Positions 23,563-44,200 of a DNA stretch of 64,000 nucleotides are shown here, piece by piece (position 1 is the stretch's first letter; each line of letters begins with the position of its first letter). The notes under the pieces were generated by a model. That model was not told the origin of the DNA. It searched no databases and worked only from the letters and a program-made list of their open reading frames with translations. The position numbers and the translations under genes were made by a program. Origin of the DNA: Apostichopus japonicus (taxonomy: Eukaryota; Echinodermata; Holothuroidea; Aspidochirotida; Stichopodidae); assembly GCF_037975245.1 (NCBI RefSeq), contig NC_092573.1, positions 4,651,501-4,715,500 on the forward strand, in the 5' to 3' direction.

Positions 23563-25780
23563 CAACTTACAATCTTGCGTAATTATGATAAGGGTCTCGA
23601 AGGTCAGGTCGGGTCCCGAAAATATAATTATGTCACTGGGCCCTTAAAATGGAATCACAGTGATTAGCTAACAAAATGCGCTACATTGATAGAGTGACTG
23701 GCAATATCTAACAGTAACGGGAAGGTATTAATGTTAACAAAATAAACTGGTAACTGCACGTTCAAAGGTTCTATAAGGTTTTCAATAGTAGTTCCCAAGT
23801 GCCTAAGATTCTCCAAAGTATTCCTAACCATTGACGATTATTAAAATTGTCAGTCTCAGTGTGGACTATAAGAGAGTGTCAGTATTGAAAAATGCACGTT
23901 GAAATTCTATGGTGACCTTTATCTGACTTTCCAGCATATTGAGGGGGGGGGGCGAGGGGGGAAGGGGGGACCGATGACCTTTTACAATTACATCTAGTTA
24001 CAGTCCCCATCTCCATATTCTGTCTATTGAACTTAATAGTATTTGCAAACACGCAGAGATGATACTGAAATTGTAAACAAAATAAACATCTGCAAGAAAT
24101 CACATTGAACTATACGACCGATAATTTCTCGGTACTATCATATTTATTTTGAAATGCTGAATACATATACAATAAAAAACCTCACTGTGTTAATACGTAC
24201 CGGCAACTTCACGTTTATATTTGCACATTAAATATCATTATTCTTTTATGGATATGTTGATGATGACGAAAGTTACTCAGTCTAGGCCAGGCTGACTGTT
24301 AATGCTAATTGATTGTTGTACCTTTTTCTAATAATTTTTCCAAATGATTCTTCATGTATTTTCATTTTCACTTGACACAGATAACTCAACATCAACTAGT
24401 GATATACAATACAATTTGTCCTTAGGATATGATATGCCATCCAGTCATGTCACTTGTTTGCATAGACTGTTTGTAATGCCTCTGAATATATGACTTAAGT
24501 GTTTGTATGCTGGACTAAGCAATCCAGTCGCTTCCAATAACGTGAGGAGAAATTTGTTTCTCCAATGTATTTTTGTGCTGCACAGAACGTTAAGAATCTG
24601 ATGCATGTTTCAGTCACGCATGGCTTGAACTTATCGTAATATGCGAAACTCGCATACAGAGTTGTAATCGTAAAAGTCTGATAGAAACCAATGTATGTGG
24701 ATTAACAGCATTACAGAGCATAAGAATATCAGTGCTCAAGGGTTGAATTATGTATATTATGCCTATACACAACATACGATTTGCATCAGAGTCGCCAAGG
24801 CGATATTGAATAAAAACATTGCATGAAAGAGAAATAACTTTCATCGTGGCATGTGACATATGATATCCTTTATAGCGGATGGCATGATATTCTTAACTAA
24901 GATTATATAGTTCAAGGTTGGCATTTTGTTTCCCGGTTATCGTTGCTGTATTATGTGAAAGGGAATATTTAACTTTTAGGAATATTTAAGCGAGGTACTA
25001 TCCCTCAGCTGCGCGGTATAATAGTAAATAATGTACATTGAAATTGTTTGAAGGAATAGTAATAGTGTTACCGCAAGGCCCGTTGTTAAAGAGTTCTTTG
25101 AATCCCAGTTGTTACTGTACTAGCTATGAGTATTGGATGTTGAATCAAATAATAATGGATTGCGTAGAAACCAATCTGTCAGCCTCGATTTATGTTTTCC
25201 GGATTGCTAGATACGTTACCTTGTAGATATTGTTAGTCTCACAATTTGTTTTCGGGTTTTTCTTTTGCTAGATCTAGAGCAAACGACAAGCCGCATGATC
25301 AGTTTCTGGCGGATGGTGCACATGCATGTGACATTGATTCATGTTACCAAGTGTATGTATGGTAATATACTGTCTTGCTTCAAGGAGTCCTGCAATATTT
25401 GCACTGTATACATCTATCAGTCATATACAGCTGTATAGCATTATGCTGCATTTTTACAATTAAACAAAAGGTACAATTATACCCAAAAATTCATAGATTT
25501 AAAAGGCAATATTGCTTTTATCTGCAATTTTTATCATTTATTGTCACTTACATATATATGTCTATATAACTTGCGATAAGTGAAAATATAGAGCGCTGTG
25601 ATAGCATTTTTACTCGGCGAACCCTAATTAACAAGTAATTAAAATGCCCATACACCTGCCTGTATAGAGTATATGTTCGCATACTGGTACTGTATATGGG
25701 GCGGTGATTTATCCAGGAATTTGCTGAGGCGACCTGATTTGACCTTTCTGCATGGAATGCATATGTAATAGTAAGAACGT
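23562..25780. other. Unique AT-rich DNA with one G-rich tract
   Basis: Near 23941-23970 are four or more G-runs of 4 to 11 bases, a G-quadruplex-capable tract. GGTCAGGTCGGGTCCCG near 23600 is a GC-rich patch resembling transposon subterminal repeats, but no element can be delimited. No gene seen. Confidence 0.5.
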
Positions 25781-25907
25781 TAATAGACTCGGCTTATCGT
25801 TGGATAATTAGCCATATTGTTCATCCTTTTTGTTAAATTTGTGCTAATAGACTCGGCTTATCGTTGGATAATTAGCCATATTGTTCATCCTTTTTGTTAA
25901 ATTTGTG
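25781..25907. repeat. Perfect 64-bp tandem duplication
   Basis: The unit starts TAATAGACTCGGCTTATCGT at 25781 and repeats at 25845; the second copy lacks only the final base of the period. I see no substitution between copies, which implies a recent duplication or an assembly artefact. Confidence 0.95.
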
Positions 25908-28900
25908 TAAGATTCGAGACATTTATCGATAAACTATATGTTGGTACATGTCTTGGAGTAGCGTATAAGGACCACAATTAATGGCGATACTTTGGGATGA
26001 GATTTAAACGCAATCTTGCCCTTTAAAGTAGAACCATACATAACAATAATTTGTGGGACACTCAAAGTGCTGTTTTGCATGACACGTTTATGACAGTCTC
26101 TTGCTAGATTGCAGTATTGAAATGCCTAAAGACAGGGAATCTTAGTTCGATAGTGGGGTCTTAATTATAGTTAGTTGTTGTAAGTTAAAGCAAAACCTTA
26201 AACGCAACTTTAAAGGCACCCGATACACACAGAGAACACAGTAACTTAATATTGTTAATCTTCAAGTTCATACCACAGTAAAAACTGGATCGTGATAATA
26301 AATCTGATAAATCTTTACTGATAACAATTATTTTGCATTATTGAAAACAAACCCGTGTGGAATTTAATCAGCTAAACTTGATAGAATCAACGGTACAATA
26401 ACAAGGGAAGCATAGTTCCCATTTGTTTCAGTTGTCATTGCACCTACATGCCAATATTGTGTGTAAAACGTATTCGTTCATGTTGTATTAGTCAAAGTAA
26501 TCTTTGGTAAAAATGTTCGTCTTAATTTGGACAAAATCTGTTGAAAGAAATTCCATTTCAATTAATAAAAGAGCCAATGAAGATAAAATAAATATGATAG
26601 ATGAAAAAGAGATATGATGCTGCTTACACATGAACAGCTCATTAATAGCTGGCGTTCTTTATACACTGAAGTAATACTTCTTCAGCTTGATGATCAGTTT
26701 ACGTTATGTCCTTCTACATGATATTTCATATCTCAACAACTACCACATGACTAATCGATTAATCTGATTTACTGGTGGTATCAATTTTTAATGTTGCAGT
26801 ACGGTGGAATGTCCTATTATATACTTCCTTTAAAAATGCAGAGCTTAACTGCTCTTATTGCAGTATATTTTGTACTTTCCCCATACTTTTCTTTTTAAAT
26901 AATCTTTATTGTGACCTAGCCAATCAGGAAGATAAGTCCAATCACGTATTTTTGAGTTCTTCTCGAGTAGCTCCTCTTTCATCTTTTATATATATTATAT
27001 CTGATATTGCTTTCACTGTAAGGATGAGAAAAGGGATAGATGATACCAGGTAAGAGCTCCCTGTGATACCAATTTCTCAGGGCTGATGATGGTGACATTT
27101 ATGATTCCAGTGGTTTTTATCAAATCTAGAGTACATGCAAGGTATCTTTGATTCTTGTTCAATGTACTTATAGCTTCTCGGGTTTCGTTTGTACCACATA
27201 GGACTAGTCTATGACTAAATACAGAAACATGGTTGTTGTATATGTTACTTAATTGCATGAATATTGGCATACGATGCATCATGCTTATCATATATAACTT
27301 CTAGTAGATAAGTTGTTCCTATCAAGAGATTTTGAGGCACATCACTGTCAGATCGTTGCATATATATATACAGTGCGTATTGTACAATACATTAGTATAT
27401 TGAGTGGATATTGAACGAATTTCGATTTTGGTTATGAAACCTAACCAAATACTTTAAGATTTTATCTAAATCGTTCTTGACCCTTTAAGCGTCCTTGATA
27501 GTTATCGAAACATCGTTAAAGCTAGTAGATCAAGAAGAAGAAGAATGTTTCCATTGTTGTTACCAGTGTTGGGTTATTAGTGTTTTTGCTAAAGAGAACT
27601 TTTGAAGAAACCGTCTCTCAGAGATATTCATAAGATATACGGTTATCGACAGCACTGTCGGTGTCTTATAAGATCGTCTCCCATCGTATTCAGCAAAATA
27701 AGGGTCTGCGTGTAAAATTAACCCTGTGGTTGTTTTACATTAAACCAGCGTTTCCGTAATATTGATGGTTTAATTCATAAAACGTAGATATCCAAAGGTA
27801 TGACAACATACAAAAGAATCCATGAAGGCGATCGCAACAATAGTTACACATAAAACACAGATGTACACGACAGTGATTGTGACAAGATTAGCTTGTACGG
27901 AAATTGAGGTGAAGGACCAGCCGATTCTCGGATTTGGGTTTGATGTTTTTTATTATTATTATGCTTCAGTTCCTGTTAATTTATTTACTCTATATGCAAT
28001 CCATCAGCATTCAATGTTACTCCAACGACTATTCGCATCCATCCGGATATATAATTGCATAGTCAAGCAAAACAGCCTTTCACGTCTTCTTATGGTTAAC
28101 TAGACGTCTATATTACAGACTGCATTTATACGTAAACATTCGTCAGAGGATATAGCGCAGATTACATTTTATCAACTGTCTCTCGCAATCTATATTTATA
28201 TCCATCAGCTTTACCATGCATGATGTTGTCAACAACTATGAGCGACGCTGGCTAAGCTGTGTGTGTGTTGGGAGGATAATATATTGTTCAATAAAGGAAT
28301 ATAATCGCAAGCATTGCAGTAGTTAAATGGATGTAAATTTACATAGGACTTCAAATCATACTTTAGTCTATTACTTTGCTTTAATGTGAAACTGAAGAAC
28401 AATAACACGGGTATATATACACCGTTTCATTACTATTTTACGTTCATCTGTTTGCCCACGAATTATCTCGTACAGTGACAATTAATCTTCTCGCCGAGTA
28501 AGATCTACATATTGGTTAAGAATGATGGAGTTGGCTGAATAGGAGTGGGCATTTATTCACACCTTCATTTTCAATATATCTACAGCATAGCGAAAACAAT
28601 CGTTACCAGACAGGAGTTTAAACGGTTAAAAAAAGTCTGCCCTTCGGAAACCATGGCAGATGAGGACGCACAGCAGGGTTACCCATTATATCGGGTCAGA
28701 ATGAAGTCTCGAAATAAAAATTATTATGACTTTGATGAAATTAATTAAATGAGCACCCTTGCAGTGAAACCTAATGAAAAATTGATTATGAGGCCAAGAA
28801 TATGCATTGCAGACCACAATTAACGAGACCTGCATGATTACTTATTTTCAAAAGTTGTATATAGGACGTAACAAAATAAAACCTCACCCGTATTTGTCTG

Positions 28901-29117
28901 TGCGTAAAGTACGATACGAAATATTCAAGAAGCTAATTAGCTGGAGCTTGTATAGTGTCTAATTACATGCTGGTGAAACAAACAGGACCTGATAATGCGC
29001 AAAATTCAAACATAATAACTTTAAAAGGTCAGGTAAATATATTTGAAACTAAAAAATAAAGCACAGTTAGAACATAGCAGTGTGAAAGTTGTAAGACTTT
29101 GGATATTCTAAGCAACA
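25908..29117. other. Unique AT-rich DNA, no gene seen
   Basis: Frames of 90-93 codons at 26775-27053 (+), 27013-27291 (-) and 27822-28103 (+), and a 67-codon frame at 28545-28748, have no recognisable domain, no codon-use contrast and no nearby splice evidence. I regard them as chance. Confidence 0.5.
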
Positions 29118-30152
29118 CAGTAACTATAGTGTGGTATATAAGTATACACAGTAACTATATAGTGTGGTATATAACTATACATAGTAACTATAGTGTGGTA
29201 TATAACTATACATAGTAACTATAGTGTGGTTTATAACTATACATAGTAACTATAGTGTGGTATATAACTACACACATTAACTATAGTGTGGTATATAACT
29301 ACACACATTAACTATAGTGTAGTATATAACTACACACAGTAACTATAGTGTGGTATATAACTATACACAGTAACTATAGTGTGGTATATAACTATACACA
29401 TTAACTATAGTGTAGTATATAACTACACTCAGTAACTATAGTGTGGTATATAACTATACATAGTAACTATAGTGTGGTTTATAACTACACACATTAACTA
29501 TAGTGTAGTATATAACTACACACAGTAACTATAGTGTGGTATATAACTATACACAGTAACTATAGTGTGGTATATAACTATACACAGTAACTATAGTGTG
29601 GTATATAACTACACTCAGTAACTATAGTGTGGTATATAACTATACTCAGTAACTAAAGTGTGGTATATAACTACACTCAGTAACTATAGTGTGGTATATA
29701 ACTATACTCAGTAACTAAAGTGTGGTATATAACTACACACATTAACTATAGTGTGGTATATAACTACACACAGTAACTAAAGTGTGGTATATAACTATAC
29801 ACAGTAACTATATTGTGGTATATAACTATACTCAGTAACTATAGTGTGGTATATAACTACACACAGTAACTATAGTGTGGTATATAACTATACTCAGTAA
29901 CTATATTGTGGTATATAACTATACTCAGTAACTATAGTGTGGTATATAAGTATATACAGTAACTATATAGTGTGGTATAAACTATACGCAGTAACTATAG
30001 TGTTGTATATAACTTTGCTCAGTAACTATAGTGTGGTATATAACTACACTCAGTAACTATAGTGTGGTATATAACTACACTCAGTAACTATAGTGTGGTA
30101 TATAACTATACACAGTAACTATAGTGTGGTATATAACTACACAATTATAAAG
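29118..30152. repeat. 31-bp satellite-like array, about 33 copies
   Basis: The unit is CAGTAACTATAGTGTGG followed by TATATAACTATACA. Variable sites form a small set: CACA, CTCA or CATA before GTAAC; ATTAAC for AGTAAC; ACTAAAG for ACTATAG. A two-base expanded form (ACTATATAGTGTGG) appears near both edges (about 29155 and 29963). All frames contain stops, so the array is non-coding. Confidence 0.95.
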
Positions 30153-38027
<7,875 letters not shown>

Positions 38028-38230
38028 AAGTTTCCAAATTACATGTCCTACCCACCTTAGGATAGCTATAGGTATGGACTATCTTGGCACAAACAAGATA
38101 ATCTTAGCCAGGATGGATTTGGATTACATATCTATATCTATCTACATCTATATCTATCTATATATCTATATATATCTATATATATATCTATCTATCTATA
38201 TATATATATATATATCTATCTATCTATCTA

Positions 38231-38302
<72 letters not shown>

Positions 38303-38376
38303 AAAGTTTCCAAATTACATGTCCTACCCACCTTAGGATAGCTGCAGACTTAGACTATCTTGGCACAAACAAGAGG
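38028..38376. repeat. Duplicated segment interrupted by a (TA)n/(TATC)n array
   Basis: AAGTTTCCAAATTACATG at 38028 opens a segment running through CCTACCCACCTTAGGATAGC and CTATCTTGGCACAAACAAGA. It is repeated from 38303 with a few substitutions. Between the copies lies about 160 bp of mixed TATC and TA repeat. A partial third copy of the segment's end (ATAATCTTAGCCA...GGATTA) occurs at about 38786-38820. Confidence 0.85.
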
Positions 38377-40251
38377 TTCCCAACAAGAGCGATAAAAAGT
38401 TGAGATAGAAGGGTTGGAAGTTTAGCATAGTGTTATCAAACCCATATTCTGACCCTCGTCGACGAATATTCCTGGTTCTCCAACAAACTCCTTAAACGCC
38501 CGAGATTACCTTCAAATCATTATATGTTTACATCGTCAGTAGTGTATTACATCTTTTCATTATTCGAGAAGAAAAAAATATGATAATAGCTGAAAATAAG
38601 CCAAACAGTTATCTTGAACAGGTCCATTCGGGGACTTTTCGGGCACTATACACAAGGTGTAAGAAGTTATGTGATACCACCATTGGTACAAAAATGGCGC
38701 TATAGCAGAGTAATTTATCCTATACCGTTGCCTTTAAACTGATGTTGTGCTATAAATGACGTGCTCTTTCGTACTCTAACAACCGATAATCTTAGCCAAG
38801 GTGGATGTTGGATTATATATCAGTATATTGAAGTATACACCGTATACGTAGACAATATAATATCATATCTTAATACTATTAAAGATGCAAATTGAGACTT
38901 GAGAGAAACCTTGAACTAGCCTATATTGAATGTATATATAAGAAAAGCGATATAATGCACTTGCCATGACGCATTGGTGCACTTCACTCATTAAAAAGAA
39001 GGATAATTAAGAACGGTATCTACATATCAAATATTATAACTATGCTATCATTTGTACGAAATAGTCAAGTTAGAGGACTGACATTGACAGAACCTTCGGT
39101 TTCGAATCATTTAACGTGGTTACATTTTAAAGTATTCAGAACAGTAAAAAATAGACTTTTTAGTTAATAGGTCCAACGATGAAAAATTTAGTATTCCTCC
39201 ATTAAAACAAACCCCATTATTACAATGATTGGTCGACGTTTAATCCATACCAGATGGATACATTCTAAATAAAGTATAAGTAATTTCTTAGTTAACCCTC
39301 TCCGCATAACTGTATAATGCATTTGAATGTATTTCATGAGTGATTCGTGTTGGAAATTGAAACAGCAAATAGCTCGGTTTAATAACCACTCTGTCCACTT
39401 TACGATGAAATTTCTCATTTTGATTGAGAAAGAATCCTTTGCTTAATGAACAGACCACTTTCCCGAAAATAAAGAGGAAAAACTGAAATAAAACTATTCA
39501 TCTGTTTGAAACATTAATATGCTACACAGAAGAAGATGTAGTATATTCGCGAGTCTCTGCTTTTAATTGCTTTAATAATAAAGCATTTAGACCTAATTAA
39601 GCTTTTAGGTAGGAAATGAGATTGATTCGTCAATATCTGTGCAACATCCTTAAGGTACTTCGTGACCGGGTTGTAAATAGAAACTATAACGAATGACCAT
39701 GAAATTTCTTTAGGATTAAATGATTTATTTCACCCGCGATTTTCGAGAAAATCAGCTGGTAGAATTTTTCAATTGTGAAACACATTCCTTTATAACAAGG
39801 CTGTATCAGTTGACATTCATTAGCACTAAACGTGTTTTTGCTTGGCCGTCTGTCTGTTTGTCGGTCATCGTCTGAATCAAATCTAATGTGTCCTGTATCA
39901 CTGTTAAAAATGTTGAGCAAAATCTTGTGATATATATTATTTAATCAAGTTGCTATATGCAACAACCTCAAAAGTTCAGCACAACTTCCTTTCCTATCGT
40001 AATACTTGACCAACAGGTGGGAACAAACCTGCCCAAAATTTGTAATCAACAGTGAAATATTTCTGGAAATATGCTCAAAATAATTTTACATATTCTCATT
40101 CAGTTATCGGTTTCATTAAAGAGGATCTTATCCAAACGAAGTATTTACCAGAAAATGGATTTTTCAACTGGGAGAGATATAATAAAAGTTCAGAGGCAGC
40201 ATCACCTCTCATTGTTGTATCATTATCTTAAAAGGAAACCTTAACTTAAGA
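38377..40251. other. Unique AT-rich DNA, no gene seen
   Basis: Contains the partial third copy noted for the neighbouring duplication; otherwise only short frames without recognisable products. Confidence 0.5.
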
Positions 40252-40517
40252 CTTGTAGATAGTCTGCACTCGGACTCTTGTTCTAGCATAGTTAACTCTT
40301 GTAGATAGTCTGCACTCGGACTCTTGTTCTAGCATAGTTAACTCTTGTAGATAGTCTGCACTCGGACTCTTGTTCTAACATAGTTAACTCTTGCAGATAG
40401 TCTGCGCTCGGACTCTTGTTCTAGCACAGTTAACTCTTGCAGATAGTCTGCACTCGGACTCTTGTTCTAGCATAGTTAACTCTTGTAGATAGTCTGCACT
40501 GGTACTCGTGTTCTAAC
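40252..40517. repeat. 46-bp minisatellite, left part
   Basis: The unit starts CTTGTAGATAGTCTGCACTC and continues GGACTCTTGTTCTAGCATAG, TTAACT. Starts near 40252, 40298, 40344, 40390, 40436 and 40482. The array is interrupted at 40518 by a transposon and resumes at 41852. Confidence 0.95.
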
Positions 40518-41851
40518 AGGGGCGTATCCAGGGGGCGCAACAGGCGCGCGCCCCCCCTATTGGCCGTCACCAAAAAAAAAAAAAGTTTAGCAAAAAAAAA
40601 AAAAAAAAAAAAAAAATTGATGACGACCTTTATGTGAGATGTCGGTGATCGCTCAACCCCCCCCCCCCTCCCGTATGCTTTATTTTTTGTTTGCCAAAAA
40701 AAGGTTCTGGCGAAGTTCGGCGGCATAATAGTTTTAGAAACATAGATGGTAATTGTGTTTGTATTATCACTATAAACACTAAATGACATGCCAGCCATAC
40801 TAAATTGTGCATTTTGTGTCCATATTTACTGGAAATGTTGCTTATTATTAAGGTCGAAAAATGGATCACATATGGCCATGGGCGGCGATCCTGGGTGGAG
40901 GGGGGATATATCCCCCCATGAAAATGGGTGGAGGGGATGTAATGCACCATACCCCCCCCCACCAAATGCCAGGGATAAGAATATTTTCATGCCTACATTT
41001 ATGCATCTTCGTTAATGTACGGCTCTTTCTTAGCTTCATTTCTCGCCTACCATAAACGCAGTGCGATCTTTTCAAATAAAGCGTCTTTATAAAGCAAAAA
41101 TAGTTGACTGTAGGCTTCATTGGCCATATAACAACAAAATGTATTATTGCGCCCACGGTATTGATATAGTACATATATGCACCCTCATAGTATTCATATA
41201 GGCCCTATAGTAGGCCTACACACGTACATGTTCCCTCGAACAGCTGAGAATCTCATGTAACCAGGGTAATGCTTAATACACGTTTCACCTGGATGCCCTA
41301 GCAATCGGTACCTAGGAATGTAACTATGTGTAATTGTGTATTGCATGTGTATAGGCCTATAATAGCCTGCATGAGGCCATTTTCTTCATCGAATAATATA
41401 ACAGAGCTCTCGAACATTCTAACGTTGCGCCTGAAACAAGATTGACAGGGGCAATTTTCCCAAAATAACACCCGAAATTAAAAAAAAAGTATTTTGGATC
41501 CTGATTATGAGATATTTCGGACATGACATCCCTATTTTAAAGTTGGGTATATGCCGCTTGGAAACCTCGGGAAGTGCCGTTTCCGGCCATCTAGAGGGTT
41601 TGTTAATCCCAAAATTTTCTTGTACGCTTCGCGCCAACTCATGTGGCGCTACGCTTAGATAGTCAACAAGGTCATATCCCCCCCCCCCCACTCGGAAGTA
41701 CGGATCGCCGCCCATGCATATGACACCATTTTGCATTTCAGCCCTTCTTTGAAAGCAAAAATTGTACACCCCCTCCCCTTAGACCCATCCCCCAGGCGAT
41801 CATTCATGCCTGGCGCCCCCCCCCCTATTGGAAAATCCTGGATACGCCCCT
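40518..41851. mobile_element. Outer hAT-like non-autonomous element in the minisatellite
   Basis: The termini are exact 15-bp inverted repeats: AGGGGCGTATCCAGG at 40518-40532 and its complement at 41837-41851. The flanks are the exact 8-bp repeat GTTCTAAC at 40510-40517 and 41852-41859. Removing the element and one flank copy restores a normal minisatellite unit, so the empty site is visible in the sequence. An 8-bp duplication points to the hAT superfamily. The interior has A-runs (40571-40616), G/C-runs and no transposase frame. After subtracting the nested element it is about 490 bp, the size of a MITE. Confidence 0.92.
40877..41716. mobile_element. Nested hAT-like element inside the outer one
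   Basis: Exact 15-bp inverted termini CATGGGCGGCGATCC (40877-40891) and complement (41702-41716). The flanks CATATGGC (40869-40876) and CATATGAC (41717-41724) match at seven of eight bases, fitting an 8-bp target duplication with one later change. Subterminal runs of GGGGGATAT on the left and its complement on the right extend the symmetry. It is 840 bp with no transposase frame; the overlapping short frames at both ends (Gly/Pro-rich) come from the G/C-runs. It is therefore non-autonomous and younger than the outer insertion. Confidence 0.88.
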
Positions 41852-42117
41852 GTTCTAACATAGTAAACTCTTGGTCTGCACTCGGACTCTAGTTCTAGCA
41901 TAGTTAACTATTGTAGATAGTCTGCACTCGGACTCGTGTTCTAGCATAGTTAACTCTTGTAGATAGTCTGCACTGGTACTCGTGTTCTAGCATAGTAAAC
42001 TCTTTGGTCTTCACTCGGACTCTTGTTCTAACATAGTTAACTATTGTAGATAGTCTGCACTCGTACTCTTGTTCTAGCATAGTTAATTCTCGTTAATTTG
42101 TTCTCGTACTCGGACAT
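41852..42117. repeat. 46-bp minisatellite, right part
   Basis: It continues the array at 40252-40517. Some units are shortened by loss of GTAGATA (near 41870 and 42000), and GGTACTCGTG variants recur. It decays after about 42090. Confidence 0.92.
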
Positions 42118-43255
42118 TTTGGAAATAATGTTTATGGATCATTGCAAATTAGCACACGCACTGGTAGGCAACTCATATACCGAGGCAATGGCGTGACAAA
42201 TATTTCAAGGCTGGTTCATGAGTTCACTTTAACTTGATACAAACTGCAATCGACACAAATCAACAAATCAAACAACATTAAAGGTGTGTTCAATTGGCTA
42301 AAAAAGAGTCAAATCCAACCCTCTTAGCGCCCTCGGATATTGGGAGCCCTGGTTCAATGAAGCGCATGGACCACCGATTGCTACTCTTCTGTACCAAAGT
42401 CCATTCTTGTCCATTCTTGGACACGTGCTCATGATACTATGCTCGGACCACAAATCTTTCAACAAGTTATCCTACTACGTACAGCAAAAAGAACCCATAT
42501 GCTATATTATTTGCAATGTTTCCAGTTTCTATCCCTATATCTGCTGATATCCCGTTCTGTCTCTGTGCGGTATAGGCCTGTATATTTCTACCCCACATGC
42601 CTTTGGCTTTTCATATTTTATTTGTTTGTTCTTTATTGACTAACATGACAACCATAGAACAATTTATTTGCGTTCGTTACTTGATAATTGAGCCGGTCTA
42701 CAGCATCTTTACACGTATTGTTTATTCAGCATAGCCATTTTAATCACCAACTTGTCCCACAGTCAAATTAAATTAAAGATGCATGACATAATTTATGATA
42801 AGCGAAGACCGGTGACTGGTAGTATTAGTTTTAATTTCCCCAAAACGTGTAATGTAGATAACACAAGAACGGTAACACATGCATTTATTAAATTGTTTCA
42901 TTGTTTGGTAACTTTATTGGCTGTATGGTAGCCTGACTATTTTGATTTTTCTCTCTCTGTTTATTTGGTTATTTAGCTGTTTGAGTTTTGGGCTGCTGTT
43001 TTGTTATCTGTTGGCTGTTTGACAGATCGTCTATTCGGCTGGTTTATAGGTGTGCTGTTTCGCTCTGTTGCCGTCCCGATGGTTGTTTGTTTGTTTATCT
43101 GATTGATTATATTTGTTTGTTTTCAGTTGCTTGTTTGTCGTTTATTGGTAACGAACCAACTTGACGCATGTAAAACTAAACGTACCGAAGGGGCCATACG
43201 TAGTAGGCCACAAGTATTTGCTTTTCCCAGCCGTACGATAGTTTACAATCAGTAA
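42118..43255. other. Unique DNA, no gene seen
   Basis: Includes a TGTTTGTT-rich stretch near 42950-43145. No recognisable product. Confidence 0.5.
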
Positions 43256-43745
43256 TTGCCATCTCTTACTGTATTAAAGTTACATTTTAGAACATATTTC
43301 TCTCGAAGGAAGACAATTCCTTCTGAGTTTTCCGCTCTCATCCGTCCCATTATGTCAAGTGTTTCAACATTGATGTCAACACTGCTTTTTTCATGTAATT
43401 GTATCCCGCGAATCTTACGTCTTTCCAGCGGGAGTGGTCTTCGAAGATTCAGTGAAAAGAGCAAAGCCGGCGTTATAAAGGAGAACTTGGATGGCTCAAA
43501 GGAAACAGAAATCCAAGTATTTGAAATCCCCTGAGTTTCTCGCTCATGGAGACATTAGGAGGATTGCTATGTGCAAAGTGGCGTGTCAAAAGAAATATTT
43601 TAAGAGATTGCTGAATGCCGTTGAAAGGTGGTCTACTAATGCCGCAAACTGGGCAAGGAAGAGGGAAAATAAAACGGTGCTTTTCAAACCTTTGAAACGT
43701 CTATTATTTTCATATCGTGTTTCCCGTGGAAGTTCAACTCAATAA
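43256..43745 (+). other. Two overlapping forward open frames, unrecognised
   Basis: A 92-codon frame (43256-43534) overlaps an 84-codon frame in another phase (43491-43745), giving almost 490 bp with an open forward frame in otherwise stop-rich DNA. The second peptide is strongly basic (many Lys/Arg) and begins MAQRKQKSKYLKSP. I recognise neither. One reading is a single ancestral exon with a frameshift near 43500; the other is chance, since the reverse strand is also open at 43249-43464. There are no splice or family data to decide. Confidence 0.15.
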
Positions 43746-44105
43746 AGACTACTTTATACTTTAGGGCAATTACGTGATAATTTCTTGCAGGTGTTAAAAT
43801 TGACCAAACAATTTGTAAAATAAAAATAAAAATAATATTATACCTCAAGGGTAGTTCTTAAGGTTAGCTTCTAGACGGTGGTGTGATTCTGTAGTTAAAC
43901 AAATGAAATGTCCTAGATTCATTGAAAGACATGGACCAAATATTTAAATACTTCAAGTTGGTACATAAGTCTCTTTTAAATTTGTTACTAGGTCCAATAA
44001 AGGATAGGTTAGCGATTCCAGCGGATGTACACTATGCTAATTGTGGTAGGTTACCAGACGCAATTGTATACGAAAATACTATACATCACACATACATACA
44101 TGCAC

Positions 44106-44108
<3 letters not shown>
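43746..44108. other. Unique AT-rich DNA, no gene seen
   Basis: No feature recognised. Confidence 0.5.
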
Positions 44109-44149
<41 letters not shown>

Positions 44150-44200
44150 ATAGATAGATATACATATATATATTTATTTATATATATAGATACATAGATG
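44109..44200. repeat. (TA)n/(GATA)n microsatellite
   Basis: TA dinucleotides to about 44146, then GATAGATA and mixed TA/ATTT units. Confidence 0.9.

Noticed and set aside
26775-28103. Cluster of 90-codon frames as exons of a gene
   Set aside because: They lie in mixed orientation with no recognisable domains and no consistent splice signals.
40252-42117. CRISPR-like regular repeats
   Set aside because: The 46-bp units are contiguous with no unique spacers; the only interruption is a transposon. The 31-bp array at 29.1 kb likewise has no spacers.
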